A stretch of DNA of 5,576 bases from CAYRKT01 sp964425005 (GCA_964425005.1 CAYRKT010000091.1:1-5576); one strand, 5' to 3'; positions 1-5,576 are shown, counted from the stretch's first letter. Translations and numbers: made by a program. The notes: generated by a model from the letters alone, not told the origin.

Positions 1-13
1 GGCTCGGCGCAAA

Positions 14-23
14 CCTCACCCTT
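14..23 (-). promoter_or_regulatory. possible ribosome binding site of a next operon gene (off window)
   Basis: Directly after the stop codon of the Clp1-like gene the minus strand reads AAGGGTGAGG, a purine-rich run resembling the GGGGTG-type sites used elsewhere in this window. A TTG follows at 12-10, but its spacing is short, so a start further on, outside the window, is equally possible. This suggests, without proving it, that the minus-strand operon continues with a third gene. Confidence 0.3.
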
Positions 24-987
24 ACAGATCCCGACAAGCTAAACCCTCCTCCCCAAGAGCTCTTTCGCCTGAGGGCGTTTCAAGAGAAGCTTTCCCGTAC
101 ATGACCCAAAAGGGCCCGCCGCAGCCGGAAGTCCAGACCCAGGACCTGAAGAGCTTGAAGCTAAGCCTTCTTGAAGCTTCCACGCAAAGCCCAACCCCCA
201 GGGTCCTAAAACCCCTGTCCTTTATGGCCACAACCTTGCCCAACAGGCCATCCAGAAGACAGGGCGATAGCCCCTCCCCATAGCACCCCCCTGGCCGGTA
301 GACCTGCGGGCCGGAAGGGACCTCCGCCACCCCGAGGAGGTCCTGTGGCCCTAGCTCCAGCTCCGTCCCCTCCTCCAAAAGCCCCTCCAAACGGGCCCTT
401 CTCCTATCCCTCCTCTCGGCTGGCCCCCTTCGCCTTGCCCCCTCCAGGGGCTTAAGCCTCACCAGATGCCCGAAAAGGCCGAAGACGGAGATGAGCTCTC
501 GACACCCCAAGAACCCCTCTTCCCCCATCACCACCGTCATCCTGGGCCTCAGGAGGTGAGCGTAAGAACGAAGCAGGCCGAACCCGTAGCCCCCATCCAC
601 CATGCCGCAAGTGTCGACCACCAGACAAACCTCCCTGCCCTCCGCCCTCCTCGCGCACAGCTCCAGAAGCTCCTCGATGGCCAGAAGGAGAGAGAAGGAG
701 TAAACGCCAGACGGAGAGGTGGACCCCACCAGGGCATGGGCCTTCTCGCCGCTGGCCAGATCCAGCACCCCCACGCACCCGGGTATGGAGAGGGATTGCT
801 GTCCCGGATCGGCATCCAGGAGGAAAACCTCCGAGCACCTGGAGAGCAGGGTGGATAACTCCTTAGCCAGGGTGGACTTTCCGCTGTCGACGCCCCCGAC
901 CAGGAGCAAAGCGTTGAGGCCTGGCCTGAGGGATATCCTCTCCTTCCAGAGGGACGAGACGAGGGCGATCGCCGAGGGTAGATCCAA
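22..987 (-). CDS. Clp1/Grc3-type P-loop protein, probable polynucleotide 5'-hydroxyl kinase
   Basis: A 321-residue soluble protein of the Clp1/Grc3 family, whose members transfer the ATP gamma-phosphate to the 5'-OH of RNA or DNA. Seen: Walker A with GVDSGKST at 32-39; the family's second block LLDADPGQQ at 56-64; GSTSPSG at 88-94, matching the family's GSTSPxGH block; VVDTCGMVDGGYG at 123-135, matching the NTCGWxxGxG block; an arginine-rich stretch at about 185-199 where the family has its LID arginines; and a small beta-rich C-terminal domain (about 215-321) containing LLGKVVAIKD. Only some 25 residues precede the Walker A, so the large N-terminal domain of eukaryotic Clp1 is absent, as in compact prokaryotic forms. 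The start is TTG at 987, with AGGAGG (1003-998) 10 bases upstream and inside the end of the preceding gene. The family call is strong. Kinase activity and RNA versus DNA substrate are inferred. Confidence 0.88.
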   Translation of the reverse strand: MDLPSAIALVSSLWKERISLRPGLNALLLVGGVDSGKSTLAKELSTLLSRCSEVFLLDADPGQQSLSIPGCVGVLDLASGEKAHALVGSTSPSGVYSFSLLLAIEELLELCARRAEGREVCLVVDTCGMVDGGYGFGLLRSYAHLLRPRMTVVMGEEGFLGCRELISVFGLFGHLVRLKPLEGARRRGPAERRDRRRARLEGLLEEGTELELGPQDLLGVAEVPSGPQVYRPGGCYGEGLSPCLLDGLLGKVVAIKDRGFRTLGVGLCVEASRRLSFKLFRSWVWTSGCGGPFWVMYGKASLETPSGERALGEEGLACRDL

Positions 988-991
988 GACC

Positions 992-1378
992 TCAGTGCCT
1001 CCTCTCCAGGCGCTGGGCCGGCACCAGGAAGATCTTCTCCGGGTTCTTCTTCAGGAAATCCACGTAGCTCTGCATGTAGGGATCCACCCTCCTGGGCTTC
1101 CTCTTGAGGCCCAGAAAGGTCAAGACTTTGCCCAAAAGCCCATCGCCCCTCAGGGCCAAGGCGCCCCTGGAGGAAGCCCCCGCGCCATCAGCCGAGAGGG
1201 AAGGCGCAGGGCTGGAAGAGAGCCTTTCCTCCAGCTGGTCGATCCTCCTGGTCAGGGAAGCGCAGAGCTCTTCCTGCCTCGAGATGGAAGCCCTCATCTC
1301 GTCGAGCTCCTCCTTCAGGGACAGGGCCATCTCCTTGAAGCAAAGCAAGAGCTCATGCAGGACCTTTTCCCTCTCCAA
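992..1378 (-). CDS. small coiled-coil protein of unknown function, co-transcribed with the Clp1-like kinase
   Basis: A 128-residue protein I do not recognise. Residues about 2-55 form a heptad-rich amphipathic helix (LKEELDEMRASIS, LTRRIDQLEERL), very likely a coiled coil. Residues about 56-80 are a low-complexity Ser/Ala/Gly/Pro linker. The C-terminal 48 residues are basic, with a short hydrophobic patch (LLGKVLTFLGLKRKPRR) followed by a compact aromatic segment (DPYMQSYVDFLKKNPEKIF). There is no signal peptide or convincing membrane span. I chose TTG 1378 because GAGGGGTG (1392-1385) sits 8 bases upstream, counting from the last G of the GGGG run; the longer GTG start at 1387 would lie inside that site. 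The stop (994-992) is 4 bases from the kinase start and the kinase ribosome binding site covers its last codons, so translation is probably coupled. It may be an adaptor or oligomerisation partner of the kinase; this is inference from position only. Confidence 0.75.
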   Translation of the reverse strand: MEREKVLHELLLCFKEMALSLKEELDEMRASISRQEELCASLTRRIDQLEERLSSSPAPSLSADGAGASSRGALALRGDGLLGKVLTFLGLKRKPRRVDPYMQSYVDFLKKNPEKIFLVPAQRLERRH

Positions 1379-1384
1379 CCACAA

Positions 1385-1392
1385 CACCCCTC
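1385..1392 (-). promoter_or_regulatory. ribosome binding site deciding the start of the coiled-coil gene
   Basis: GAGGGGTG on the minus strand pairs with the GGTG part of the anti-Shine-Dalgarno region. It overlaps the upstream GTG (1387) and lies at good distance from TTG 1378, so it favours the TTG. The same arrangement (GGGGTG, short gap, TTG) is seen before polA. Confidence 0.6.
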
Positions 1393-1416
1393 AGCGCCGA
1401 GGACGAGCTGATAAGT

Positions 1417-1445
1417 ATTATCCAACAGTCCAAAGCCCATTGCAA
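1417..1445 (-). promoter_or_regulatory. sigma70-like promoter for the coiled-coil/kinase operon
   Basis: On the minus strand, TTGCAA (1445-1440) lies 17 bases before GATAAT (1422-1417). The -10 matches the TATAAT consensus at 5 of 6 positions, the -35 at 4 of 6, and the spacer is ideal. Transcription would begin near 1410, leaving a leader of about 30 bases before TTG 1378, enough for the ribosome binding site and little else. No operator-like inverted repeat stands out around it. Confidence 0.6.
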
Positions 1446-1470
1446 CTTGAGCTACAGGAGGGGGAGGAAA

Positions 1471-1500
1471 CTGCCCGAGGCGAGGGACAAGGTTTAAAAT
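1471..1500 (+). promoter_or_regulatory. weak candidate promoter for polA
   Basis: TAAAAT at 1495-1500 is the only AT-rich -10-like hexamer close to polA (5 of 6 matches). The -35 region is poor: CTGCCC at 1471-1476, 18 bases upstream, matches at about 3 of 6. If real, transcription starts near 1507 and the leader is about 34 bases. A small hairpin (TCTTC 1500-1504 with GAAGA 1514-1518) straddles this start. Such a weak promoter would suit low constitutive polA expression. Confidence 0.3.
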
Positions 1501-1526
1501 CTTCACGTCCCGCGAAGAACTGGTCC

Positions 1527-1536
1527 AGGGGTGATC
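1527..1536 (+). promoter_or_regulatory. polA ribosome binding site
   Basis: AGGGGTGATC is complementary to the 16S 3' end over GGTGATC and stands just ahead of the TTG start at 1541. An in-frame TGA at 1532-1534, inside this site, rules out any longer N-terminus, so the TTG start is secure. Confidence 0.8.
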
Positions 1537-1540
1537 GGCT

Positions 1541-4090
1541 TTGAAGGGAAGACTCCTCCTGGCAGATGGGCACAGCCTGGCCTTCAGGGCCTTTTACGCC
1601 CTGCCCAACCTGACCACCCGCTCGGGAACCCCCACGGGGGCAGTTTACGGCTTCACCACCATGATGCTGAAGGCCCTGGAGGAGGTAAAACCCACCCACG
1701 CCGCCTGCGCCTTCGACAGCCCTGGCCCCACCCACAGGCACCTGGTCTATTCGGCCTACAAGGAGGGAAGGGAGAAGGCCCCGGAGGGCTTCAGGGAGCA
1801 GGTGGAGCTGATAAAGGAGATGTGCGAGGCCCTGGGCGTAAGGCCGGTGCAGCAACAGGGGATAGAGGCGGACGACCTGCTCTTCTGCCTGGCCGAGGAG
1901 GCCGTCGAGGAGGGGTTGGAGGTCTTCCTCGTAACGGTAGACAAGGACCTCTTCCCCCTGCTCTCCCTGCCGGGGGTGAGGATAATAAGGCCCCTTAAGG
2001 GCATATCCGAGTTCGCCCTCTACGACGAGGGCCTATTCGAGAGGGAGTTCGGCTTCAAACCCCACCTCTTCCCCGACTACCTGGCCCTCTCCGGGGACAA
2101 GGTGGACAACATCCCCGGGGTGAAGGGCATAGGCGAGAAGACGGCAAAAGAGCTCGTCGCCAGGTTCGGAGGGCTGGAGGATCTGTACCAGCGCCTCGAG
2201 GAGGTCCCAAAGGCCACGAGGGAAAAGCTCATCCGGGGAAGGGAAGAGGCCTTCAGGGGAAGGGAGCTGATAAGGCCCATCAGGCCCGGGTGTCCAGCCA
2301 TCCCGAAGACGGAGGAGCTCAGGTTCAGCGGGCTCAAAGAGGGCCCCTTCAGGGATCTCTGCTTGAGGCTTGAGTTCAACTCCCTCCTAAAGAGGGTTTC
2401 GCCCAGGGGGGATGAGGCCGAGGTGGTAAGGGCTAAGGTGGGTTCCGTGGCGGTAAAACCCATCGAGCTCCTCGAAGGGGCCCTCGAGTCCAGGAGGCTC
2501 GCCCTGGGCGTGGCGCTGGAGGGCAAATACCCCGAGGGGGCAAGAGCCAGGGAGGTAAGGCTTTCGCTGCCGGACGGAAGGATCTGTGCCCTGGACGAGA
2601 AAGCGCTTGCCGATCCCGAGACGGCGAAGGCGCTAAAAGCCCTGCTCGAGGACGAGGGGGTGGAAAAGCTCCTTCTGGAAGCCAAGGAGGGCTGGACTGC
2701 CCTGTCGAAGCTCGGCATAAGGCCTCGAGGGATCGCCTTCGACCTCGCGTCGGCCCTCTACCTGATCTCCCCCGACAGGTCCGAGTCCTCCAGGAGGGCG
2801 GAGGTCATGGGCCTCTTCGAGGACCTGCCAGCCCTCTTCGGGAGGGCCGAAGATCTCCTCTCGAGGATAAGGACCGAGGGCATGGAAGATCTCATGAGGG
2901 AGATAGACCTGCCGCTGGCGGAGGTCCTCTCCGCCATGGAGCTAAGGGGAGTGGGGGTGGACCTGGAGGGGCTTCGCCTGCTCAGGGAGAAGCTCGTGGA
3001 TGAGTTAGAGGCGCTCGAGAGGTCCATATGCGAGGAGAGCTCCTGTCGTATAAACTTAAGGTCCCCCAAGCAGATGGCCTGGTTGCTCTTCGAGAAGCTC
3101 GGGATGAAGGGGGAATCCAGGAAGCTCAGCACCGATCAGAGCGCTTTGAAGAAGCTGCTCAGGGCATACCCTCAGCACGAGGGGCTTTTGAGCTCCATCA
3201 TGAGGCACAGGGAGCTCTCGAGGGTCTTATCCGGGTTCGTGGAGCCCTTCCTGGAGATGACGGACCCAGGAGCCCGAAGGATCCACTCCACCTTCTCCGC
3301 CATCGCCACCGGCACCGGCAGGATAGCCAGCAGAAACCCTAACCTCCAAAACCTACCCACCTACGGCGAGATGGCTAGCTCCTTCAAGAGGTGTCTTCTG
3401 CCCTCGAAAGGACACCTCCTCCTCGCCTGCGACTACAAGCAGGTGGAGGTGCGCGTGATGGCCGCCATGAGCGGCGACCCCGACCTGATAGCCATCGCCT
3501 CCTCCGGCGAGGACATCCACGCCCAGACGGCGTGCGCCATCTTCGGCCTGAGGCCCGAGGAGGTGACCCAGGCCCACAGGAGGGCCGCCAAGGAGGTCAA
3601 CTTCGGCATCCTGTACGGAATGACACCCCACGGCCTGGCCGAGAGGCTTGAGATCTCAAGGCACGAGGCCCAGGAGCTCATAGACCGATACTTCGCCCGC
3701 TTCAGGGTGCTCAAGGGCTTCCTGCACCACCTGAAGGAGGAGGCCCTGAGCAGGGGCTATACCAGGACGCTCTTCGGCAGGAGGAGGTACCTCAGGGACT
3801 CCGGCGCCAGGGGTGACGAGATCGAGAGGATGGCCGTGAACAGCCCCGTCCAGGGGACCGCCGCCGACATGACGAAGCTAGCCATGATAGGCTTTCACAG
3901 GAGGAGGGGAAAAGCCCACATCCTCCTTCAGGTGCACGATTCTGTGATCTGCGAGGCCCCCGAGGGGGAGGAGGAGGCAGCGCTGACGACGTTAAAGGAG
4001 GAGATGGAGAGGGCGCCGCTAAGGGCTTTGGGAGACTTCCCCTTCCCCTGCGACGCCAGGCTGGGAAGGGACATGTCGGAGGTGTGGTAG
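1541..4090 (+). CDS. polA: DNA polymerase I (5' nuclease and polymerase; 3'-5' exonuclease inactive)
   Basis: An 849-residue family A polymerase that fills gaps and removes RNA primers and flaps in replication and repair. The 5' nuclease (about 1-285) keeps all nine metal-binding acids seen in Taq: D9, D59, E109, D111, D112, D134, D136, D186, D189, plus the helix-hairpin-helix NIPGVKGIGEKTA (190-202). The middle domain (about 300-450) keeps the exonuclease fold trace FDLASALYLISP but has lost its acids: LGVALEG stands where DTET belongs and KEGW where the N-x-K-x-D motif belongs, so proofreading should be absent, as in Taq. The polymerase domain (about 450-849) has TGTGRIASRNPNLQNLP (591-606-ish), motif A DYKQVEVR (631-638), an O-helix with R680, K684, F688 and Y692, and motif C QVHDS (797-801). 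Odd points: Lys replaces Ser in motif A, Ser replaces Glu after HD in motif C, and the GRxIRxxF segment after NLQNLP is not preserved. The start is TTG 1541. Confidence 0.97.
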   Translation: MKGRLLLADGHSLAFRAFYALPNLTTRSGTPTGAVYGFTTMMLKALEEVKPTHAACAFDSPGPTHRHLVYSAYKEGREKAPEGFREQVELIKEMCEALGVRPVQQQGIEADDLLFCLAEEAVEEGLEVFLVTVDKDLFPLLSLPGVRIIRPLKGISEFALYDEGLFEREFGFKPHLFPDYLALSGDKVDNIPGVKGIGEKTAKELVARFGGLEDLYQRLEEVPKATREKLIRGREEAFRGRELIRPIRPGCPAIPKTEELRFSGLKEGPFRDLCLRLEFNSLLKRVSPRGDEAEVVRAKVGSVAVKPIELLEGALESRRLALGVALEGKYPEGARAREVRLSLPDGRICALDEKALADPETAKALKALLEDEGVEKLLLEAKEGWTALSKLGIRPRGIAFDLASALYLISPDRSESSRRAEVMGLFEDLPALFGRAEDLLSRIRTEGMEDLMREIDLPLAEVLSAMELRGVGVDLEGLRLLREKLVDELEALERSICEESSCRINLRSPKQMAWLLFEKLGMKGESRKLSTDQSALKKLLRAYPQHEGLLSSIMRHRELSRVLSGFVEPFLEMTDPGARRIHSTFSAIATGTGRIASRNPNLQNLPTYGEMASSFKRCLLPSKGHLLLACDYKQVEVRVMAAMSGDPDLIAIASSGEDIHAQTACAIFGLRPEEVTQAHRRAAKEVNFGILYGMTPHGLAERLEISRHEAQELIDRYFARFRVLKGFLHHLKEEALSRGYTRTLFGRRRYLRDSGARGDEIERMAVNSPVQGTAADMTKLAMIGFHRRRGKAHILLQVHDSVICEAPEGEEEAALTTLKEEMERAPLRALGDFPFPCDARLGRDMSEVW

Positions 4091-4117
4091 AATAGAACCC
4101 GGTCCAAAAGAGATGCG

Positions 4118-4123
4118 AGGAGG
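4118..4123 (+). promoter_or_regulatory. ribosome binding site that decides the start of the 147-residue gene
   Basis: AGGAGG lies 7 bases before ATG 4131. The in-frame ATG at 4113 lies upstream of this site and the one at 4125 is a single base beyond it, so 4131 is the best start. Confidence 0.7.
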
Positions 4124-4130
4124 AATGGAC

Positions 4131-4574
4131 ATGCAGATACAGGTGACCCTGGATGAGGTGCTTAACTACCTGATGCTCAGGGCCCAAAGCAGCGAGGCCC
4201 TGCTGGAGACCCTGCGAGTGAGGGCCAACGCGGTGGGAAGAGCCCTTTACAGGAAGGGGCTTTTGACCGACGAGGACATAAGGTCGGCGGTGGAGGAGGA
4301 GTACAGGATAATGCGGGAGCTGAAGAACATCCCCCCCGACGTCAGGGAGGAGGAGATAAGGGCCGAGATAGAGGAGGTCACGAGGAGCATAGTCAACTGG
4401 TTCAGGGGCGACGTGGAGGACATAAAGAAGGCCCTCGAGGACTACGAGAAGGCCGTCAAGGAGGCCATGGCCCGAAGGGCCGCCCGCTCCAGGCTGGACG
4501 TGGCCCCCGCCACCGTTCTCACCCAGCTGGACAGGATGAAGGGGGCACCGGGGGGAAAGAAGCTCATAATATAG
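4131..4574 (+). CDS. small helical acidic protein of unknown function, downstream of polA
   Basis: A 147-residue protein (MQIQVTLDEVLNYL at the N-terminus) that I do not recognise. It is almost wholly predicted helix and rich in Glu, Arg and Lys. Seen in order: an N-terminal helix with a turn-out GRALYRKGLLTDEDIRSAVEEE (36-57; the KGLLTDEDI form is a common helix-turn-helix boundary in many unrelated proteins), a helix-breaking IPPD at 67-70, a long charged helix region (71-122) with one Trp-Phe pair at 90-91, and a looser C-terminal tail with GAPGGKK. There is no signal peptide or membrane span. It starts 40 bases after the polA stop without a terminator between them, so it is probably co-transcribed with polA, and the hairpin at 4602-4639 ends the unit. 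Good ribosome binding site and AGG-rich codon use like its neighbours support a real gene. A role beside DNA polymerase I cannot be claimed from the sequence. Confidence 0.82.
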   Translation: MQIQVTLDEVLNYLMLRAQSSEALLETLRVRANAVGRALYRKGLLTDEDIRSAVEEEYRIMRELKNIPPDVREEEIRAEIEEVTRSIVNWFRGDVEDIKKALEDYEKAVKEAMARRAARSRLDVAPATVLTQLDRMKGAPGGKKLII

Positions 4575-4601
4575 TATCGCCACCCCAGGGCGAGGGCTTA
4601 A

Positions 4602-4639
4602 AACCCCCCTTCGGCGAGCCAGCAGGCCGAAGGGGGGTT
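4602..4639. terminator. intrinsic terminator shared by convergent genes
   Basis: A perfect 14-base-pair stem (4602-4615 with 4626-4639; six G-C pairs in a row plus TTCGGC/GCCGAA) closes a 10-base loop. On the plus strand TTGTCTTT follows; on the minus strand TTTTAAG follows. It lies 27 bases after the small helical gene and 9 bases after the glycosyltransferase stop, so it can terminate both transcripts. A weaker 5-base-pair hairpin (TCGCC 4577-4581 with GGCGA 4589-4593) precedes it. Confidence 0.9.
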
Positions 4640-4648
4640 GTCTTTCCC

Positions 4649-5576
4649 CTAAAAGCCAAGCAGTTTCAGCAACCTCTCCCTGATCCGCAGGTAAAGATAC
4701 CCGCCCCTCAGCCTCGAAAGGAAGAAGTTAGGGAGGAAGAGTATGGCAGCTGAAGCGAGGAGGACGGAGGGGCTTGGGTAGGAGGATATGGCTTTTTTCA
4801 GGTACATGGCCTTCTCCTCGCCCATCCCGGCCAGTTTGGCGAAAAGGGCAGCCGAGAGGGCGTGTTTTGCCAGCATCTTCGGACAAAGCCTCCTTAGGTC
4901 TTCCTCAACTATCTCCAGGTATCGGACGTAGTTCAGAAACTGCCTCTCGGGGAAGTTACAAAACTTCAAGGTAACCCTCTCGCCCTGTCTACCAACGCGC
5001 AAAAGCGGCCTGTCGACGTATAGACCCCTTGCGCCGTCCTTCAGGATCTGGGCCCATAGGGTCCACTCCCCTCCCCAGCAGTCGTCGAAAAACCTTCGCC
5101 CCCTTAGCAAAGAGGTCTTAACAATCCCAAAGCCATCGTTGGCACACCTGCCGCAGAGGACATCCTCGTAGCCCACATCGACCAGCCCCTCCTCCACGTA
5201 GGTAACTTTGTTCCCGAACTCGTCCACGGCATCCCCGAACACGAAGTCGTACCTCCTGCCGGTCTCCAGGTAGGCCTCCACCAGGGTGCACAAAGCTCCC
5301 GGCAGTAGCTCCCAATCGTCGTCCACGAAGGCGTAGAGCTCAGGCCTTAAATCGTACTCCAGCCAGTCGAGGCCGTTGTTCTTGTTCCCAGCAGGTCCCC
5401 TGCGGTATTTTTCGTTCTTAACGTAGGTTATCCTGGGGTCAATCGCCATGAAGGACCTGACCACCCTTTCGGTGTCGTCGCTGGACCCATCGTCCGTGAC
5501 GCATATGCCGGTTATCCCAGGATAGTCCTGAGAGAGGACGCTCTTTAAGGCCCTCTCCAGAAGGGATGACCTGTTG
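4649..5576 (-). CDS. family 2 glycosyltransferase (N-terminus cut by window edge)
   Basis: 308 codons of a GT-A fold glycosyltransferase, which moves a sugar from a nucleotide-sugar donor to a glycan or lipid acceptor at the cytoplasmic face of the membrane. The frame is open to the window edge. Fragment residues 1-2 (NR) match the end of the family's usual TYNR block, so only about 10-15 residues are missing. Seen: ALKSVLSQDYPG (9-20), the donor-binding acid block TDDGSSDDT (27-35), GNKNNGLDW (63-71) where the family usually has xARNxGI, and the metal-binding DDD of FVDDDWELLPG (83-93). The acceptor half has WGGEWTLWAQILKDG, a typical E-D/E-W-x-L-W type block. Near the C-terminus a hydrophobic run (SVLLASAAILFLPNFFL) may dock on the membrane. 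The GTG at 5464 is not the start, since conserved residues lie upstream of it. Donor and acceptor cannot be named; an LPS, capsule or protein-glycan role is likely. Confidence 0.92.
   Translation of the reverse strand, partial: NRSSLLERALKSVLSQDYPGITGICVTDDGSSDDTERVVRSFMAIDPRITYVKNEKYRRGPAGNKNNGLDWLEYDLRPELYAFVDDDWELLPGALCTLVEAYLETGRRYDFVFGDAVDEFGNKVTYVEEGLVDVGYEDVLCGRCANDGFGIVKTSLLRGRRFFDDCWGGEWTLWAQILKDGARGLYVDRPLLRVGRQGERVTLKFCNFPERQFLNYVRYLEIVEEDLRRLCPKMLAKHALSAALFAKLAGMGEEKAMYLKKAISSYPSPSVLLASAAILFLPNFFLSRLRGGYLYLRIRERLLKLLGF

Noticed and set aside
719..1411. Long plus-strand open frame (230 codons) antisense to the kinase and coiled-coil genes
   Set aside because: It has no recognisable domains, runs through two well-supported minus-strand genes and reads as Pro/Arg/Gln-rich shadow sequence typical of G+C-rich DNA.
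1471..1497. Possible 8-codon leader peptide (CTG start, TAA stop) after AGGAGG at 1456-1461
   Set aside because: CTG starts are rare, the stretch lies mostly upstream of the likely polA transcription start, and no attenuator hairpin follows.
1531..1998. Plus-strand frame starting at GTG 1531 overlapping the polA start
   Set aside because: The GTG lies inside the polA ribosome binding site and the product is Gly/Pro-rich with no family features, while polA in the other frame is unmistakable.
4113..4130. Longer N-terminus (ATG 4113 or 4125) for the 147-residue protein
   Set aside because: AGGAGG at 4118-4123 lies after the first ATG and only one base before the second, so neither is well placed for initiation.
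3792..4583. Minus-strand open frame of 263 codons across the polA end and the next gene
   Set aside because: It is antisense to the polymerase active-site region and to a gene with a good ribosome binding site. Its own product is low-complexity, with Pro/Ser/Arg runs and no domain.
4649..5464. Glycosyltransferase as a complete 271-residue gene starting at GTG 5464
   Set aside because: The frame continues open to the window end, and the upstream codons encode the conserved SVLSQDYPG and DDGSSDDT blocks, so the gene is truncated by the window.
1..5576. tRNA, rRNA, CRISPR array, insertion sequence or prophage ends
   Set aside because: No cloverleaf-like intergenic sequence, spaced direct repeats, transposase or terminal inverted repeats could be seen. 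The gaps between genes are too short to hold most of these.

Overview
The window is G+C-rich bacterial DNA and almost fully coding. Arginine is written mostly with AGG and isoleucine often with ATA, AGGAGG/GGTGATC-type ribosome binding sites are strong, and TTG starts are common. This style, with a Clp1-like RNA kinase in a bacterium and a proofreading-dead DNA polymerase I, fits an anaerobic and possibly thermophilic lineage such as Synergistota. That placement is inference; no marker gene here proves it.

Layout: on the minus strand, a short coiled-coil protein of unknown function (1378 to 992) runs into a Clp1/Grc3-type P-loop protein, probably a polynucleotide 5'-hydroxyl kinase (987 to 22). 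They are 4 bases apart and look like one operon, driven by a good sigma70-like promoter at 1417-1445. On the plus strand, diverging from the same roughly 160-base region, lies polA (1541-4090), encoding DNA polymerase I. It has an intact 5' nuclease, a degenerate 3'-5' exonuclease domain and an intact polymerase fold with unusual residues in motifs A and C. A small helical protein of unknown function follows (4131-4574). The plus-strand unit ends at a strong hairpin (4602-4639) that probably serves both strands. From the other side a family 2 glycosyltransferase gene converges on it (minus strand, 4649 to beyond the window end), lacking only its extreme N-terminus here.

Functionally, polA supplies gap filling and RNA primer or flap removal. 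The kinase operon points to RNA (or DNA) 5'-end phosphorylation, so the divergent pair may reflect nucleic-acid end processing and repair; this link rests on position only. The glycosyltransferase belongs to an unrelated cell-surface or glycan locus. No RNA genes, CRISPR arrays, insertion sequences or attachment sites were seen, and no gene-free stretch exceeds 300 bases.
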